From the NCBI RefSeq assembly GCF_029589435.1, contig NZ_JARRAG010000005.1, positions 1 to 64,000 of the forward strand: a DNA stretch of 64,000 nt, given 5' to 3'. A program made the translations under genes and the position numbers. The DNA comes from Paludisphaera mucosa (lineage in GTDB: Bacteria; Planctomycetota; Planctomycetia; Isosphaerales; Isosphaeraceae). The notes under the pieces were generated by a model. The model worked only from the letters and a program-made list of their open reading frames with translations, was not told the origin of the DNA and did not search any database. This document shows, in pieces, positions 8,687-17,978 of the stretch (positions within the stretch are counted from its first letter, which is position 1; every line of letters starts with the position of its first letter).

Positions 8687-11277
8687 TTAGAACAGCCGTT
8701 TCTGCTTCAAGCGACCCCGGTCCCGCACCTCGAGCATGGCGGGTAGCGGAACGGGAAGGGGTGGGGACGTCACCGTGCCCGCGAGGACGACCGCCATCGG
8801 GGTCGGCTCGGTCGTCCCTCCCGAAGCGACGGGCTCGACCCGAGCCTCCGCCTCGTCCTCCGTCCCTCCCGGGACGACCACGCCCCGCCCCCGGATGCGG
8901 GCGGTGACGGGGCGTTCGCCGGTGGACGTCCTCACGCCCCGCGACGGCGGCGGGGTCGCGTCGAGGGATTGCGAATCCTTGAGGGCCTGCACCCGCTCGG
9001 CGAGTTCCCCGGCCGACGGCAGCGGCTCTGCATTCGGGTCGGGCGGGGTCCCCGCGAGGGCGACCTTGAGGAGGTCTCGGAGCCCGGCCAATTCGGCGAA
9101 ATAGGCGTTGTGCCGGAACGGCCTGCCGAGCCGGTCTTGATAGTCGCGTCGTTGTCCCTCCGCGAGGGCCAACTCGCTTTGGGCCGAGGCCCTCTGGCCG
9201 TCGGTGCCGGACGCGAGGCGTTCCACGGCGTTCATCACGGCCCGCGGCCCGTGGGAGTCGCGGGAGAGGGAGGTATGCCGCACGGCGGCCCCTTCGAGGT
9301 AGACCTCGGGGCCGGACTCCGGGTGGACCACGAAGCCGAATTGCAATCCGCGGTAGACGCCGAGCGGGAAGCGGCGGGTCCGGGGGACGAGCTCGGGCGT
9401 CGAGTCGAGGCGACGCCCGAGCACGGCCTGGACTTCGTCGCGGCGGCACTCGCGGCCGTCGACGGTCACGGGGTCGTCAGCGTGCCTCGCCAGCGTGGCG
9501 AGGTCGGCCGTGAGGTCGGCGAGCCGCTTCGCATGCCGGGCGACGGCCTCGGGCAAGTCGCGGAGATTGCGGCGGGCCAGTAACTGCTCGTCGGCGTGGT
9601 GCTTCCGCAAGGTCGAGAGCCGCTGCAATTCGGCGTCCGCCTCGGCGAGCGTCAAGACGGCGGGATCCCCCGAGGCGATGGCCTTCACCTCGGCGTACGA
9701 CGACTCCTGCCCGCCGACGTCCTCGGCCCGCCGTGTGCCCGACTCGCCCGTGACGACCTGGGCGATGAACCGGGCCTTGGTCTCCAGGGCCTGCCACATG
9801 TAGGCGTCGAACGAGCCCTCGGTCACGTACCGGAAGATTTGCACCTCCTCGTTCAGGTTGCCCTGCCGGAGAATCCGGACCTCCCGCTGCTCGACCTCGG
9901 CGGGCTTCCACGGGGCGTCTAGGTGGTGCAACGCGACGAGCCTCCGCTGGACGTTGGCGCCGGTCCCCATCTTCTGCGTGCTGCCTATCAGGACCCGCAC
10001 CGAGCCGTTCCTGACCTTCCCGAAGAGGACCTGGGTCTTGGCGTCGGCGTCGCCGACGGCGGCCATCTGCTCACGCGGGACGCCGCAGGCCGCGAGCTTG
10101 GCGACGAGGTCGCCGTAGGCGGAATATCCCCACGGAGTCGGGTGGACCCCCATGTCGCAGAAGACGAGCTGCGTCCCCCGATTGTGTGCGGAGGCCCGCC
10201 AAATCGACTCGATGTTGGCGACCGCCGCGTTCACCTTCGAGGCCGGGAAATCCGGGGCCCGACTCGCGATGAGGCGGGCCTCCAAGGCGAGCTTCCGGCC
10301 GTCGGTCGTGATGGCCAGGGCGTTGTCCTCGCGGGGGTCGACCTTCTGCGAGCGGATCCGCTCGTAGCGGGCCACGAGGTGCTGCTGGATGCCCCGCTGC
10401 TCGTCGGACATCGGGCAGGCGACGATTTCGGCCTTGCCCCCCGCGAGCTGGGGGCGGGGGAGGTCGAGCCTCTCGGCCGTCTGCACGTCCGAGAACGCCC
10501 GGAACATCTGCTGGAGTTCCGGCAGGTTGATGAACCGGGCGAACCGGCTGCGGGGCCTCAGGCTCGCCCCGTCCGGGGATATCTCCATCACGTCGACGAC
10601 CTCGCCGAACGTCGCGGCCCAGGCGTCGAAGTGCTCGATGCCCCGGCGTGAGAGCCCCTCGGGGTCGAGGAACCGCTGCATCGTGTACATCTCGACCATC
10701 GTGTTGCTGATGGGCGTGCCGGTGGCGAAGACGAGCCCGTGCCCGGGATGATTCTCGTGGAGGTATCGACCCTTCATGAAGAGGTCGAACGCCCGCTCGC
10801 TGCCGCCCGTCTGGATGCCCGCGACCCTCTCCATCTTGGTGGGGGTTTCGAGGTTCTTGAAGTAGTGGGCCTCGTCCACGAACAGGTTGTCGACGCCGAG
10901 CTCGTCGAAGACGAGCCCGTCGTCCTTCTTCCCCTCGGCGAGGAGTTCCTTGAGGCGGGCCTCGCGTCGGGCCTTCTGCTTCTCGACGGCCTTCGTCAAA
11001 TTCCGGTTCCCTCGCGAGGCGTCGCCGCGGTCCGAGTCGCGAAGGAGCTGGTCGTACTCGGCGATTTGCTCGCGGAGGAACCGGGCCTGGTAACCCGTGA
11101 CATCCCGATGCGTTCGAACGAGCTGTGGGTGACGATGACGCCATCCCACTCCCCGCTGGCCATCTTCGCGGTGAGCACCTTCCTCCGCTCGCGGGCGAGG
11201 TCGTCCTTCGCGGCGATGAGCAGCCGTGCGTTGGGGTAGAGCTGCATGAACTCGCGGGCGAACTGCTCCTTTGACGG
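8687..11277 (-). pseudogene. DEAH-box SNF2-like helicase, 5'-truncated and frameshifted
   Basis: Remnant of a large plasmid/ICE-type helicase of the kind linked to N12-class DNA methylase proteins. Sequence begins abruptly at 11277, right after the nuclease stop codon, in the middle of the helicase domain (EQFAREFMQLYPNARLLIAA). The upstream motifs, including Walker A, are absent. At about 11097 the frame shifts between ...THSSFERIGM and DVTGYQARFLREQIAEYDQL. The rest is open for about 800 codons: DEAH box (LFVDEAHYFKN), motif III (FATGTPISNTMVEMY), motif V (STQKMGTGANVQRR) and motif VI, which reads QREVRILRQGN where QR(D/E)GR is usual. A Pro-rich tail follows. Lack of N-terminal motifs, the frameshift and the altered motif VI indicate a non-functional gene. 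Confidence 0.8.
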
Positions 11278-12663
11278 TCAGCCGAAGTTCTTGAGAACGT
11301 CGTCGGCCGTGAGGATGCCGCTGATGCTGAAGAGTCGCTGCAAGCCGTCCGAACCCAGGGAGACCTGCAAGGGGTTGCGTAGTCTCGCGTCGACCATGGC
11401 CACCAATGCGGCAGCCTCCAAGAGGCAGACCTCGTTCGTGTCCGTCTCCATCTTGATGGAGCGGATGAGGTCGTCGTAGTCGTCCTTGAACCCGCTCGAA
11501 ACGACGGCGTAGTAGATGTTCCGTAGGGTCTTCTTCCGCTTCAACTCGCGGCTCTGGGTCATGACGTACTCGCGGATGGCCCGGTCGTCGGTGCCCATGC
11601 TGTAGCCGTCTTCGCGGACCTTCGCATCCCAGAGGATGGCGTACGAGTTGTCGTGCTCCAACGCGAGCCCGTCCGGGACGCGACCGCTACCCTGGCCGAG
11701 GAGCTTCGTGTCGAAGCCCAGGACGGTGAACGCGGCATGGATGCTCTTCTCGAAAGCCCTCGGCAAACTGGTCCCAGAAGCTTTGGCCACGGCCTCCAAG
11801 CCGGGCTCGTTCCGAGCCATACTCGTGAGAATGGCTACGACCGGCGGGACGTAACTTTCGGGCAACCGGGAGGACGCCGCGGCGTCCTGCACGGTCGGTG
11901 GAATCGGCGGCGTTGGCGTCGGCCTTTCTCCGTCGCGGAGCGGCTTCGAGTCGCCGTAGGGGTTTCCGCCCTTGAACCAGAAGACGTGCTCGACCCCGTA
12001 CAGGTCGAAGGGACGGCCCGAGGCCTGCGTAAACAGGGCGGCCAGCTCCTCCTGGATGTGCTTGTAGGCGAGGTAGTCCTCAGCCAACTCGTCGCTCGGC
12101 TGCCAAAGGTTCAGGTCGACCATCGTGTTGACGCTGTTCGTGTAGAAGACGGGCCATGTGGCACGGTCTTGGACCTGCCAGAAGTAGGACAGGAAGAAAG
12201 GGATGCTGCCGGGGTTCGGCCGCCCTTGCTTCGTCCCCCCGCTTTCGACGAACTCGTGCCCGATTCGCTTGACGTAGCTGTGGAACGTCTTGATGCGGCT
12301 TCGGGCAATCTCCTCGCCGGTGGGCAGGGCGATGGCGGCCTTGAGCTCCTGGTCGCACTCGGCCTCGTCGTCGGCCACGTTGACGACCATGTTGAAGAAC
12401 ATCTGGCCCTTGATGCCCTTGAAGCCCCAGAACTCGTTGCGTTTGTTGATGCCGTCTATCTTGGATTTGAACTCGGCCAGAGGGGTTCCCCCGGTGAGAT
12501 AGCTCGCGACGAGGGGCTTGAGTTCGGCGTCAATCAGACGGGCCCGTTTCAGGTCGCGACCGCCCTGAGTCTCGAGGGGCGTTCGTCCGTCGGGGTTTCT
12601 TGGAGCGGAGAGGTACTCTCGCATGACCTCGACGGCTCGGTTGCTCTGTTCCGGCGTCAACAT
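11278..12663 (-). CDS. nuclease with FokI-type cleavage domain
   Basis: 461-aa putative restriction endonuclease. Residues about 300-455 resemble the FokI cleavage domain: E305 in a helix (PRAFEKSIHAAF), P330-D331-G, then D346-A-K348 (YAILWDAKVREDGYSMG), matching the FokI order D450, D467, K469, and a strand VVSSGFKDDY like FokI 'VSGHFKGNY'. The N-terminal half (about 1-235) is a separate domain with FFLSYFWQVQDRATWPVFYT and LYGVEHVFWFKGG, which I associate with N-termini of McrB-like defence proteins (from memory), probably target recognition. A Pro/Thr linker joins them (about 245-262). It lies 110 bp downstream of the ATPase gene, same strand. No methyltransferase is adjacent. It ends exactly at the helicase stump. 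Confidence 0.75.
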   Translation of the reverse strand: MLTPEQSNRAVEVMREYLSAPRNPDGRTPLETQGGRDLKRARLIDAELKPLVASYLTGGTPLAEFKSKIDGINKRNEFWGFKGIKGQMFFNMVVNVADDEAECDQELKAAIALPTGEEIARSRIKTFHSYVKRIGHEFVESGGTKQGRPNPGSIPFFLSYFWQVQDRATWPVFYTNSVNTMVDLNLWQPSDELAEDYLAYKHIQEELAALFTQASGRPFDLYGVEHVFWFKGGNPYGDSKPLRDGERPTPTPPIPPTVQDAAASSRLPESYVPPVVAILTSMARNEPGLEAVAKASGTSLPRAFEKSIHAAFTVLGFDTKLLGQGSGRVPDGLALEHDNSYAILWDAKVREDGYSMGTDDRAIREYVMTQSRELKRKKTLRNIYYAVVSSGFKDDYDDLIRSIKMETDTNEVCLLEAAALVAMVDARLRNPLQVSLGSDGLQRLFSISGILTADDVLKNFG

Positions 12664-12773
12664 GGCTAGATTGCCTTGTTAGCGTTTGGAGGCTCTCCAG
12701 GGAGGCGACTTGGGCTTCCTGCTCGGCGATGAGCATACCCCCCTTCGATGAAAGGCCAGAAGAGTTCTGGTCT

Positions 12774-15452
12774 TTAGAGAGGTACGACGTCAAATGCTCG
12801 AGGCTTGTTTTGCTTGCCCGGCCCGATGTCGAATTCCACCATCGTGCCAACGGCGAGTGACTGGAGGTCGCCTATCAGGTTAGTAATATGGACAAATAAA
12901 AGTTCCGTTGCTTGGCCATCCTGTTCGATGAACCCGAAGGCTCTTTCGGCGTCCCACGACACGACCCGGCCGAACGGGCGGCCGTAACGAGAAGACGTGA
13001 CTTGGCTCATCGGCTTCGAGAGCTTGGCCAATTGTTCTTCAAGCCGCGTCTGCACCGTGCCTTGAGAAGCGTATCGAGGATGGTCGGGAAGCCGCGTGTA
13101 TTTGGCGTCCTCGGTCAGGAGATAGGAGACGAAAGCCTTCAGGGCTCGTCGTCGTGCGTAAGGCAGTTCCACTTTGATGAAGTCGCCGATTTCCCGATGC
13201 ACCTCCTCGCTGAGAAGCGGAGTTACCTCCATCATCGCCTCGATGTAGATCCAATCGCCCAGGGCCCATGACAAGTGTTGACGGCCCGAAGGAGCTATCT
13301 CCAGCTTAGACGTCTTCTCAATCTTGGAAATCGTCGGGTCGTATCCGAGCACAAATCCGATTCTGAGCATGGCGGCCAGCAACTGCGTGACGGCTCGTTC
13401 GTCGAATCCCATGTCGAGGAAGAATTTCTTGATAGCTTCAAGCTCAACATATCTCGAGTCAGAACCGCTCAACTGAGAGCACGTATCCTCCAAGAACTTG
13501 AGGATTCGAAGCGCGAGCAGTGGCGAAGTATCGAGCTGGGATTCAAGGGCGAAGACGTTATGCACGAACTCGTTCACAGCTGACGATGGGTAGATGTCGT
13601 ACTTGCCTCGGATGATGGCCGATTTGACGTTGTCCGGGTGCACTTCCATCGACGTATGAGTTATCGAAGCTGAAAGTAGTTCCTTAACCTTAATGTGCGA
13701 TGACGTGATAATCCAGCGAGTCAATTCCAGGCAGCGGCGGATGTCCTGGTTCGCGAGGTTCCCTATCCATTTGGCGACCTCGCCGGTGTTGATGAAAACC
13801 GTCTGGACGCTGCTGGTGAACATCTCGAGGTTCTCGACCTCGAGCCTGTGCTTGTTCCAGAGATAGCCTGTCCCCTTGGTCGCCTTCTTCTCGGTCTGCG
13901 TTATCTCGCCGATATAGTCAACTCGCTTCTTTAAGACGACATCCGGCGACGGCGTGGGCAGGAAGAACGACTCGTAGAAGAACGAGTGAATTGCCCCTTG
14001 TCGTGTGAGCTGCCAGCTAGTTTTATCCGTGATAGGCACCAGCACGAGGCAAAGAATGTTCTCGTATATGGAGCGAGCGTACTGGAACACGCGGTCTTGG
14101 AAGTCGATGTCGAAGTGGTCCGTGTTGTCGAAGATGAGGCAGGGGGCTTTGCGGTCAGAATGGACAATCCGGTGGAGCAAGTTCTCGAGATACTCGTGGG
14201 GACGCTGTTCGCGGCGATTGTTTATGTGTTCGCCAAACTTGTCCCTGAACTGGTTATAATCCCGGGTGTAGAGGCCCTCGAACGGCCCGTCCCGCCACCG
14301 TTCATACTCCTCGTTATAGATTCCACGAAGCTGGTCGTACGTAGGGTGTTTATCGCCGAACACCGCCCGTTCGGTCTCAACGAGTAGGTGTTGGTCCAGC
14401 CACGCCACGACCGTCTTTTCTTCACCTTCACTCTTTGAAAGGTCGACCTTGATAATCCTACAGTCGTCCCGGATTTTGCTCGGCAGTATGTCTTTAAAGA
14501 ACCTCTCGATGAACGTCGACTTACCGGCTCCCTTTGTGCCAACCAAGACGATGAACTCGCGACCCCCTCCCTTAACCCGTTCGACGGTCTTCGTTATCGC
14601 GTGAGTCTCGGCCCTCGAGTCGCTCGTCTTGATGGTCTGAACCTTGTTCCGCAACTCGGTCGAGATGCGAGCAATGCTCTCTTCCGCGTGGATGCTTTCG
14701 TCGGTCGTGACGAAGCATCGCCGCCTCATCTCGGCATCATCCTCGCCTTTCAGGTCGCGGAAGAAGAGCATCATAATCTTATCAATATCGTCGTAGAGCT
14801 TGTCGTACTCCGGGGTCGTCCGCGAATCAGGTTTCCGTATGGGCGAGCGGAAATTCGAGGGGCAGAGGGGCTGGTTTCCCGCCGCTTGGAATTCAGCTTT
14901 GTATCGAAGACCCCTCACGGCTTCATAGGAAAGAAGGTCATAGAATAGGGTGAAGCGAGTTCGGACGCTTTCCAGGCTGCCGAACACGCATGCCTGGCCT
15001 TCTTCCACGTCTCGGCCCTCGCTACCTCTTCCCCGGAATACAACCCATTGCCGGCCATTCGTTACACAGGCCAGTTCGGCACTCCGAAAGCCACAGTAGA
15101 GAATCGCCTGATTCAATCCCTCCTGGAAATCGGGGCTGCTGAAGACTGAGCCATTGAGTTTGAAGTATCGCCCTGCGTGGTCAGCTTTTATACCGAGGTC
15201 TCGCTCATCCCGTTTTGCCTCGATGACCAAGCGATTGAGGCCATCCGTCTTGCATAAATAATCAATAAACTTCTTGCCTGCATCGCTCTCAAGAAAAATG
15301 GCTTCACGCGGCCACCCGAGCACCTCGATGAAGACGCGGTCAATGAGTTTGAGGCGGACATCCGCTTCGGTAACGAGGGTGTCGACGTATCGCGGAAGCT
15401 CGTCGTCGACGATTGTTTGGAATTTCTCAAATGCGACGTCGATAGGCTCCAT
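12774..15452 (-). CDS. HsdR_N-like nuclease / P-loop ATPase / cold-shock-domain fusion
   Basis: 892-aa protein of unusual make-up. Residues about 30-150 look like the type I restriction HsdR N-terminal nuclease fold: D64 in KFIDYLCKTDG, then E78-A-K80 in RLVIEAKRDE. Residues about 255-600 are a P-loop NTPase: Walker A VGTKGAGKST (305-313), Walker B APCLIFDNTD (D442, D445), with STAND/KAP-like spacing. A helical, probably winged-helix, region follows (about 600-800). Residues 828-892 are a cold-shock domain with RNP-like strands AFGFIE and LLFVHI, normally an ssDNA/RNA-binding OB fold. The DNA is visibly less GC-rich than neighbours, a sign of transfer. It lies between the tyrosine recombinase and the FokI-like nuclease gene, all on one strand. 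Function in defence is inferred; I know no described system with this exact fusion. Confidence 0.72.
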   Translation of the reverse strand: MEPIDVAFEKFQTIVDDELPRYVDTLVTEADVRLKLIDRVFIEVLGWPREAIFLESDAGKKFIDYLCKTDGLNRLVIEAKRDERDLGIKADHAGRYFKLNGSVFSSPDFQEGLNQAILYCGFRSAELACVTNGRQWVVFRGRGSEGRDVEEGQACVFGSLESVRTRFTLFYDLLSYEAVRGLRYKAEFQAAGNQPLCPSNFRSPIRKPDSRTTPEYDKLYDDIDKIMMLFFRDLKGEDDAEMRRRCFVTTDESIHAEESIARISTELRNKVQTIKTSDSRAETHAITKTVERVKGGGREFIVLVGTKGAGKSTFIERFFKDILPSKIRDDCRIIKVDLSKSEGEEKTVVAWLDQHLLVETERAVFGDKHPTYDQLRGIYNEEYERWRDGPFEGLYTRDYNQFRDKFGEHINNRREQRPHEYLENLLHRIVHSDRKAPCLIFDNTDHFDIDFQDRVFQYARSIYENILCLVLVPITDKTSWQLTRQGAIHSFFYESFFLPTPSPDVVLKKRVDYIGEITQTEKKATKGTGYLWNKHRLEVENLEMFTSSVQTVFINTGEVAKWIGNLANQDIRRCLELTRWIITSSHIKVKELLSASITHTSMEVHPDNVKSAIIRGKYDIYPSSAVNEFVHNVFALESQLDTSPLLALRILKFLEDTCSQLSGSDSRYVELEAIKKFFLDMGFDERAVTQLLAAMLRIGFVLGYDPTISKIEKTSKLEIAPSGRQHLSWALGDWIYIEAMMEVTPLLSEEVHREIGDFIKVELPYARRRALKAFVSYLLTEDAKYTRLPDHPRYASQGTVQTRLEEQLAKLSKPMSQVTSSRYGRPFGRVVSWDAERAFGFIEQDGQATELLFVHITNLIGDLQSLAVGTMVEFDIGPGKQNKPRAFDVVPL

Positions 15453-16084
15453 GAAAGCCTCGCTTGGGTAGGACGTGTGTTAAATCGCGATTCGCTCGAC
15501 CTCGTCGAGCGTGATTTCGTCATCGGTCCGGTTGTAAAGCTCGGTCGTCTTCGTGCTCGCATGTCCGGCCATCTTCTGGGCCTTCTCGACCGTGCCGCCC
15601 CCGGCGATGTAAGCGGTGATGCCGGTCGCTCGGAACGAGTGGTTGCAGAGCTTGTGCGTGAGCCCCGCCGCGAGGGCCCTTCGCTTCACCATGTCCCAAG
15701 CGTTCTTCCTGCCGAGCGGCTTGACGGCGAGTCTCCCGGTCTTCCCCTTGGACGTGCGGAATAGCGGCCCGCTCCTGTCGCCCTCGATGCCCGCCGCCTG
15801 GATGTAGGCGTCGAGGTACTCCTCGGCCTTGTGGTGAACCGGCACTTCGAGGAACCGGCCGCCCTTCTCGTGGAGCCGCACCCGCCACTTCTTGCCGTTC
15901 GCGTAGTAATCGTCGACGGTCGTTCCCAGCACGGCACTGATGCGGCCGAACGAGAAGGTCATCAGAGCGATGAGGGCCCGGTCCCTGAGGTCGAGCAGCG
16001 TCGAGCCTTTGATGGAGTCGAGGAGCTTCCTTGCGTCGTCGGCCGCGAGGTAGGGGGTCTTTCCCCGCGTGACGACGTGCTTCG

Positions 16085-16112
16085 GGCCCCGGACGAATGG
16101 CACTTAGATTTT
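16085..16112. repeat. left target duplication and left terminal repeat of the IS4 element
   Basis: Target copy GGCCCCGGAC (16085-16094) followed directly by the 18-bp end GAATGGCACTTAGATTTT (16095-16112). Confidence 0.9.
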
Positions 16113-17631
16113 CACAAACGGTTCCCCCGCCGCAGGATAGGAAGCCACGGGCATTCTGGCTCTGATGAGGGCGTACAACCCTCACCGGCTCGGAGCCAGA
16201 TTGATGTTCAACTACGCGCAGGGACGTCTTCGGCATCAGATCGACCTCCTCCGCCAACAGTTCGTCCAGGAAGGCGGACTCCCCTTCGCCGACGTCCTAT
16301 CCGCCAGCGGCCTCGAGGAGGCCCTCCGTGAGATCGAGGCGACCTGGAATGACCGCATCTACGCCCCGTTGGTAACCCTCTGGGTGTTCATCGGACAGGT
16401 GCTCAACGCCGACCAGTCCTGCCGCGCCGCCGTCGCGCGGCTGATCGCCCACCGGGTCTCACAGGGGCTCGAGCCGTGCAGCTCCGAGACGGGGGCGTAT
16501 TGCCAGGCGCGGAAGCGCCTGCCCGAGCGGTTCTTCGCCGCCGTGGCCCGCCTCGTGGGGCGGAACCTGGACGCGCGAGTCGACCCGCAGTGGCTTTGGA
16601 AGGGCCGCCGCGTCTGCCTGTTCGACGGCTCGACGGTCTCCATGCCCGACACCCCGGAGAACCGCCGGGAATACCCTCTGGCCTACAACCAAGTGCCCGG
16701 GACGAGCTTCGCCCCCGCCCGGATCGGGGCGATCATCTCGCTGTCCTGCGGCGCGATCCTCGACCTGGGCGTCTGCCGCTACGCCGGCAAGGGCCAGGGC
16801 GAGGTCAGCCTGCTGCGCCAGCTGTGGGACGTGCTCCGCCCCGGCGACGTGCTGCTGGGCGACCGCCTGATGTCGGGCTGGGTCGGAATGTACCTGCTCA
16901 AGCAACGCGGGGTCGACACCGTCAGCCGCCTGTCGGCGCACCGCCGGGCCGACTTCCGCAAGGGGACCCGCCTGGGCAAGGACGATCACGTGGTCGTGTG
17001 GAAGAAGCCGTCGTCGATCCGCTCGGTGGACCGGGCGACGTACAACGCGCTGCCCGAGGCGATCACCGTCCGCGAGGTTCGCTTCCGCGTAGTGCAGCCC
17101 GGGTTCCGGACGCGGTCGGTCGTCGTCGTGACGACCATCCTGGACCCCGGGCTGGCGAGTGCGGAGGAGCTGGCTTCGCTCTACCGGGCCAGGTGGAACA
17201 ACGAGTTGGATTTGCGTTCGATCAAAATCACCTTGCAGATGGATGTTTTGCGGTGCAAGACGCCGGAGCTGGTGCGCAAGGAGATCTGGGCCCACGTCCT
17301 GGCGTACAACCTGATCCGCACGGTGATGGCACAGGCGGCGACCATCGAAAATGTGGAACCTCGCTCGATCAGCTTCAAAGCGACGCTCCAGGTTCTCGAA
17401 GCGTTCCGGCCGCTGATCGCCTACCGGGCGCACAGCGGTGCGGACGACCAAGAGGAACTCTACGAGCAACTGCTCGGGGCCATCGCCGTGCATCGCGTGG
17501 CCGACCGGCCCGACCGGTTCGAGCCCCGCATGACCAGGAAGGGGCCGAGAGGGTATGAGGAATTGAAGCGGCCGCGAAGGGAGATCAAACTCCATATGCT
17601 CAAACGAGCTAGCAAAATCTAAGTGCCATTC
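16095..17631 (+). mobile_element. IS4-family insertion sequence, 1,537 bp, apparently intact
   Basis: Bounded by 18-bp perfect inverted repeats: GAATGGCACTTAGATTTT at 16095-16112 and its complement at 17614-17631. The 10-bp target GGCCCCGGAC is duplicated at 16085-16094 and 17632-17641. It carries one transposase gene. Ends, target duplication and open transposase all match, so the insertion looks recent. Confidence 0.93.
16165..17622 (+). CDS. IS4-family transposase
   Basis: 485-aa DDE transposase that cuts and pastes the element. Catalytic positions are visible: D154 in CLFDGSTVSMP, D233 in VLLGDRLMSGW, and E347 within the YREK signature (Y340, R343, E347, K354 in LYRARWNNELDLRSIK), which is diagnostic for the IS4 family. 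It spans almost the whole element, starting 70 bp inside the left end and stopping 9 bp before the right end. Start at 16165 (ATG); an internal ATG at 16204 is an alternative. Length matches the family, and no lesion was seen. Confidence 0.94.
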   Translation: MRAYNPHRLGARLMFNYAQGRLRHQIDLLRQQFVQEGGLPFADVLSASGLEEALREIEATWNDRIYAPLVTLWVFIGQVLNADQSCRAAVARLIAHRVSQGLEPCSSETGAYCQARKRLPERFFAAVARLVGRNLDARVDPQWLWKGRRVCLFDGSTVSMPDTPENRREYPLAYNQVPGTSFAPARIGAIISLSCGAILDLGVCRYAGKGQGEVSLLRQLWDVLRPGDVLLGDRLMSGWVGMYLLKQRGVDTVSRLSAHRRADFRKGTRLGKDDHVVVWKKPSSIRSVDRATYNALPEAITVREVRFRVVQPGFRTRSVVVVTTILDPGLASAEELASLYRARWNNELDLRSIKITLQMDVLRCKTPELVRKEIWAHVLAYNLIRTVMAQAATIENVEPRSISFKATLQVLEAFRPLIAYRAHSGADDQEELYEQLLGAIAVHRVADRPDRFEPRMTRKGPRGYEELKRPRREIKLHMLKRASKI

Positions 17632-17641
17632 GGCCCCGGAC
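17614..17641. repeat. right terminal repeat and right target duplication of the IS4 element
   Basis: AAAATCTAAGTGCCATTC (17614-17631) is the exact complement of the left end, followed by the second GGCCCCGGAC copy (17632-17641). Confidence 0.9.
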
Positions 17642-17978
17642 CGATGCGGCCGGGTTCGTTGGAATCACCTGGCCGGTCACCATCCAGTCGAGGAGCATCT
17701 TGATGGCGGCCAGGTGCTGCTTCACGGTCGGGGCCTCACGCAGCTCGGAGAGCTGCTCGATGTAGGCCGCGACGGCGACGGGCTCGATGGTCTGGAGCGT
17801 GAGGCGTCGCTCTTCGCACCAGCGGAGGAACTGGGCGGTCGCGTGGGCGTAGGCGGCCCGCGTGTTCTTGTTCCTGATTTGGGCGGTGAAGAACTCGACG
17901 AAGCGTCTCCCGGCCCGGTCGCCCTCCTGGGCGATGAGGGCGGGGAGGACTATCCTGCGGTTGTCGGCTCGGGCGAGG

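Noticed and set aside
11278-11278. Nuclease-helicase fusion by stop-codon readthrough
   Set aside because: The frames agree at the TGA, but the frameshift near 11097 would end the product early and the helicase lacks its N-terminal motifs.
12664-12773. Small gene between the ATPase and nuclease genes
   Set aside because: The 110-bp gap has no open frame with a start and ribosome binding site.
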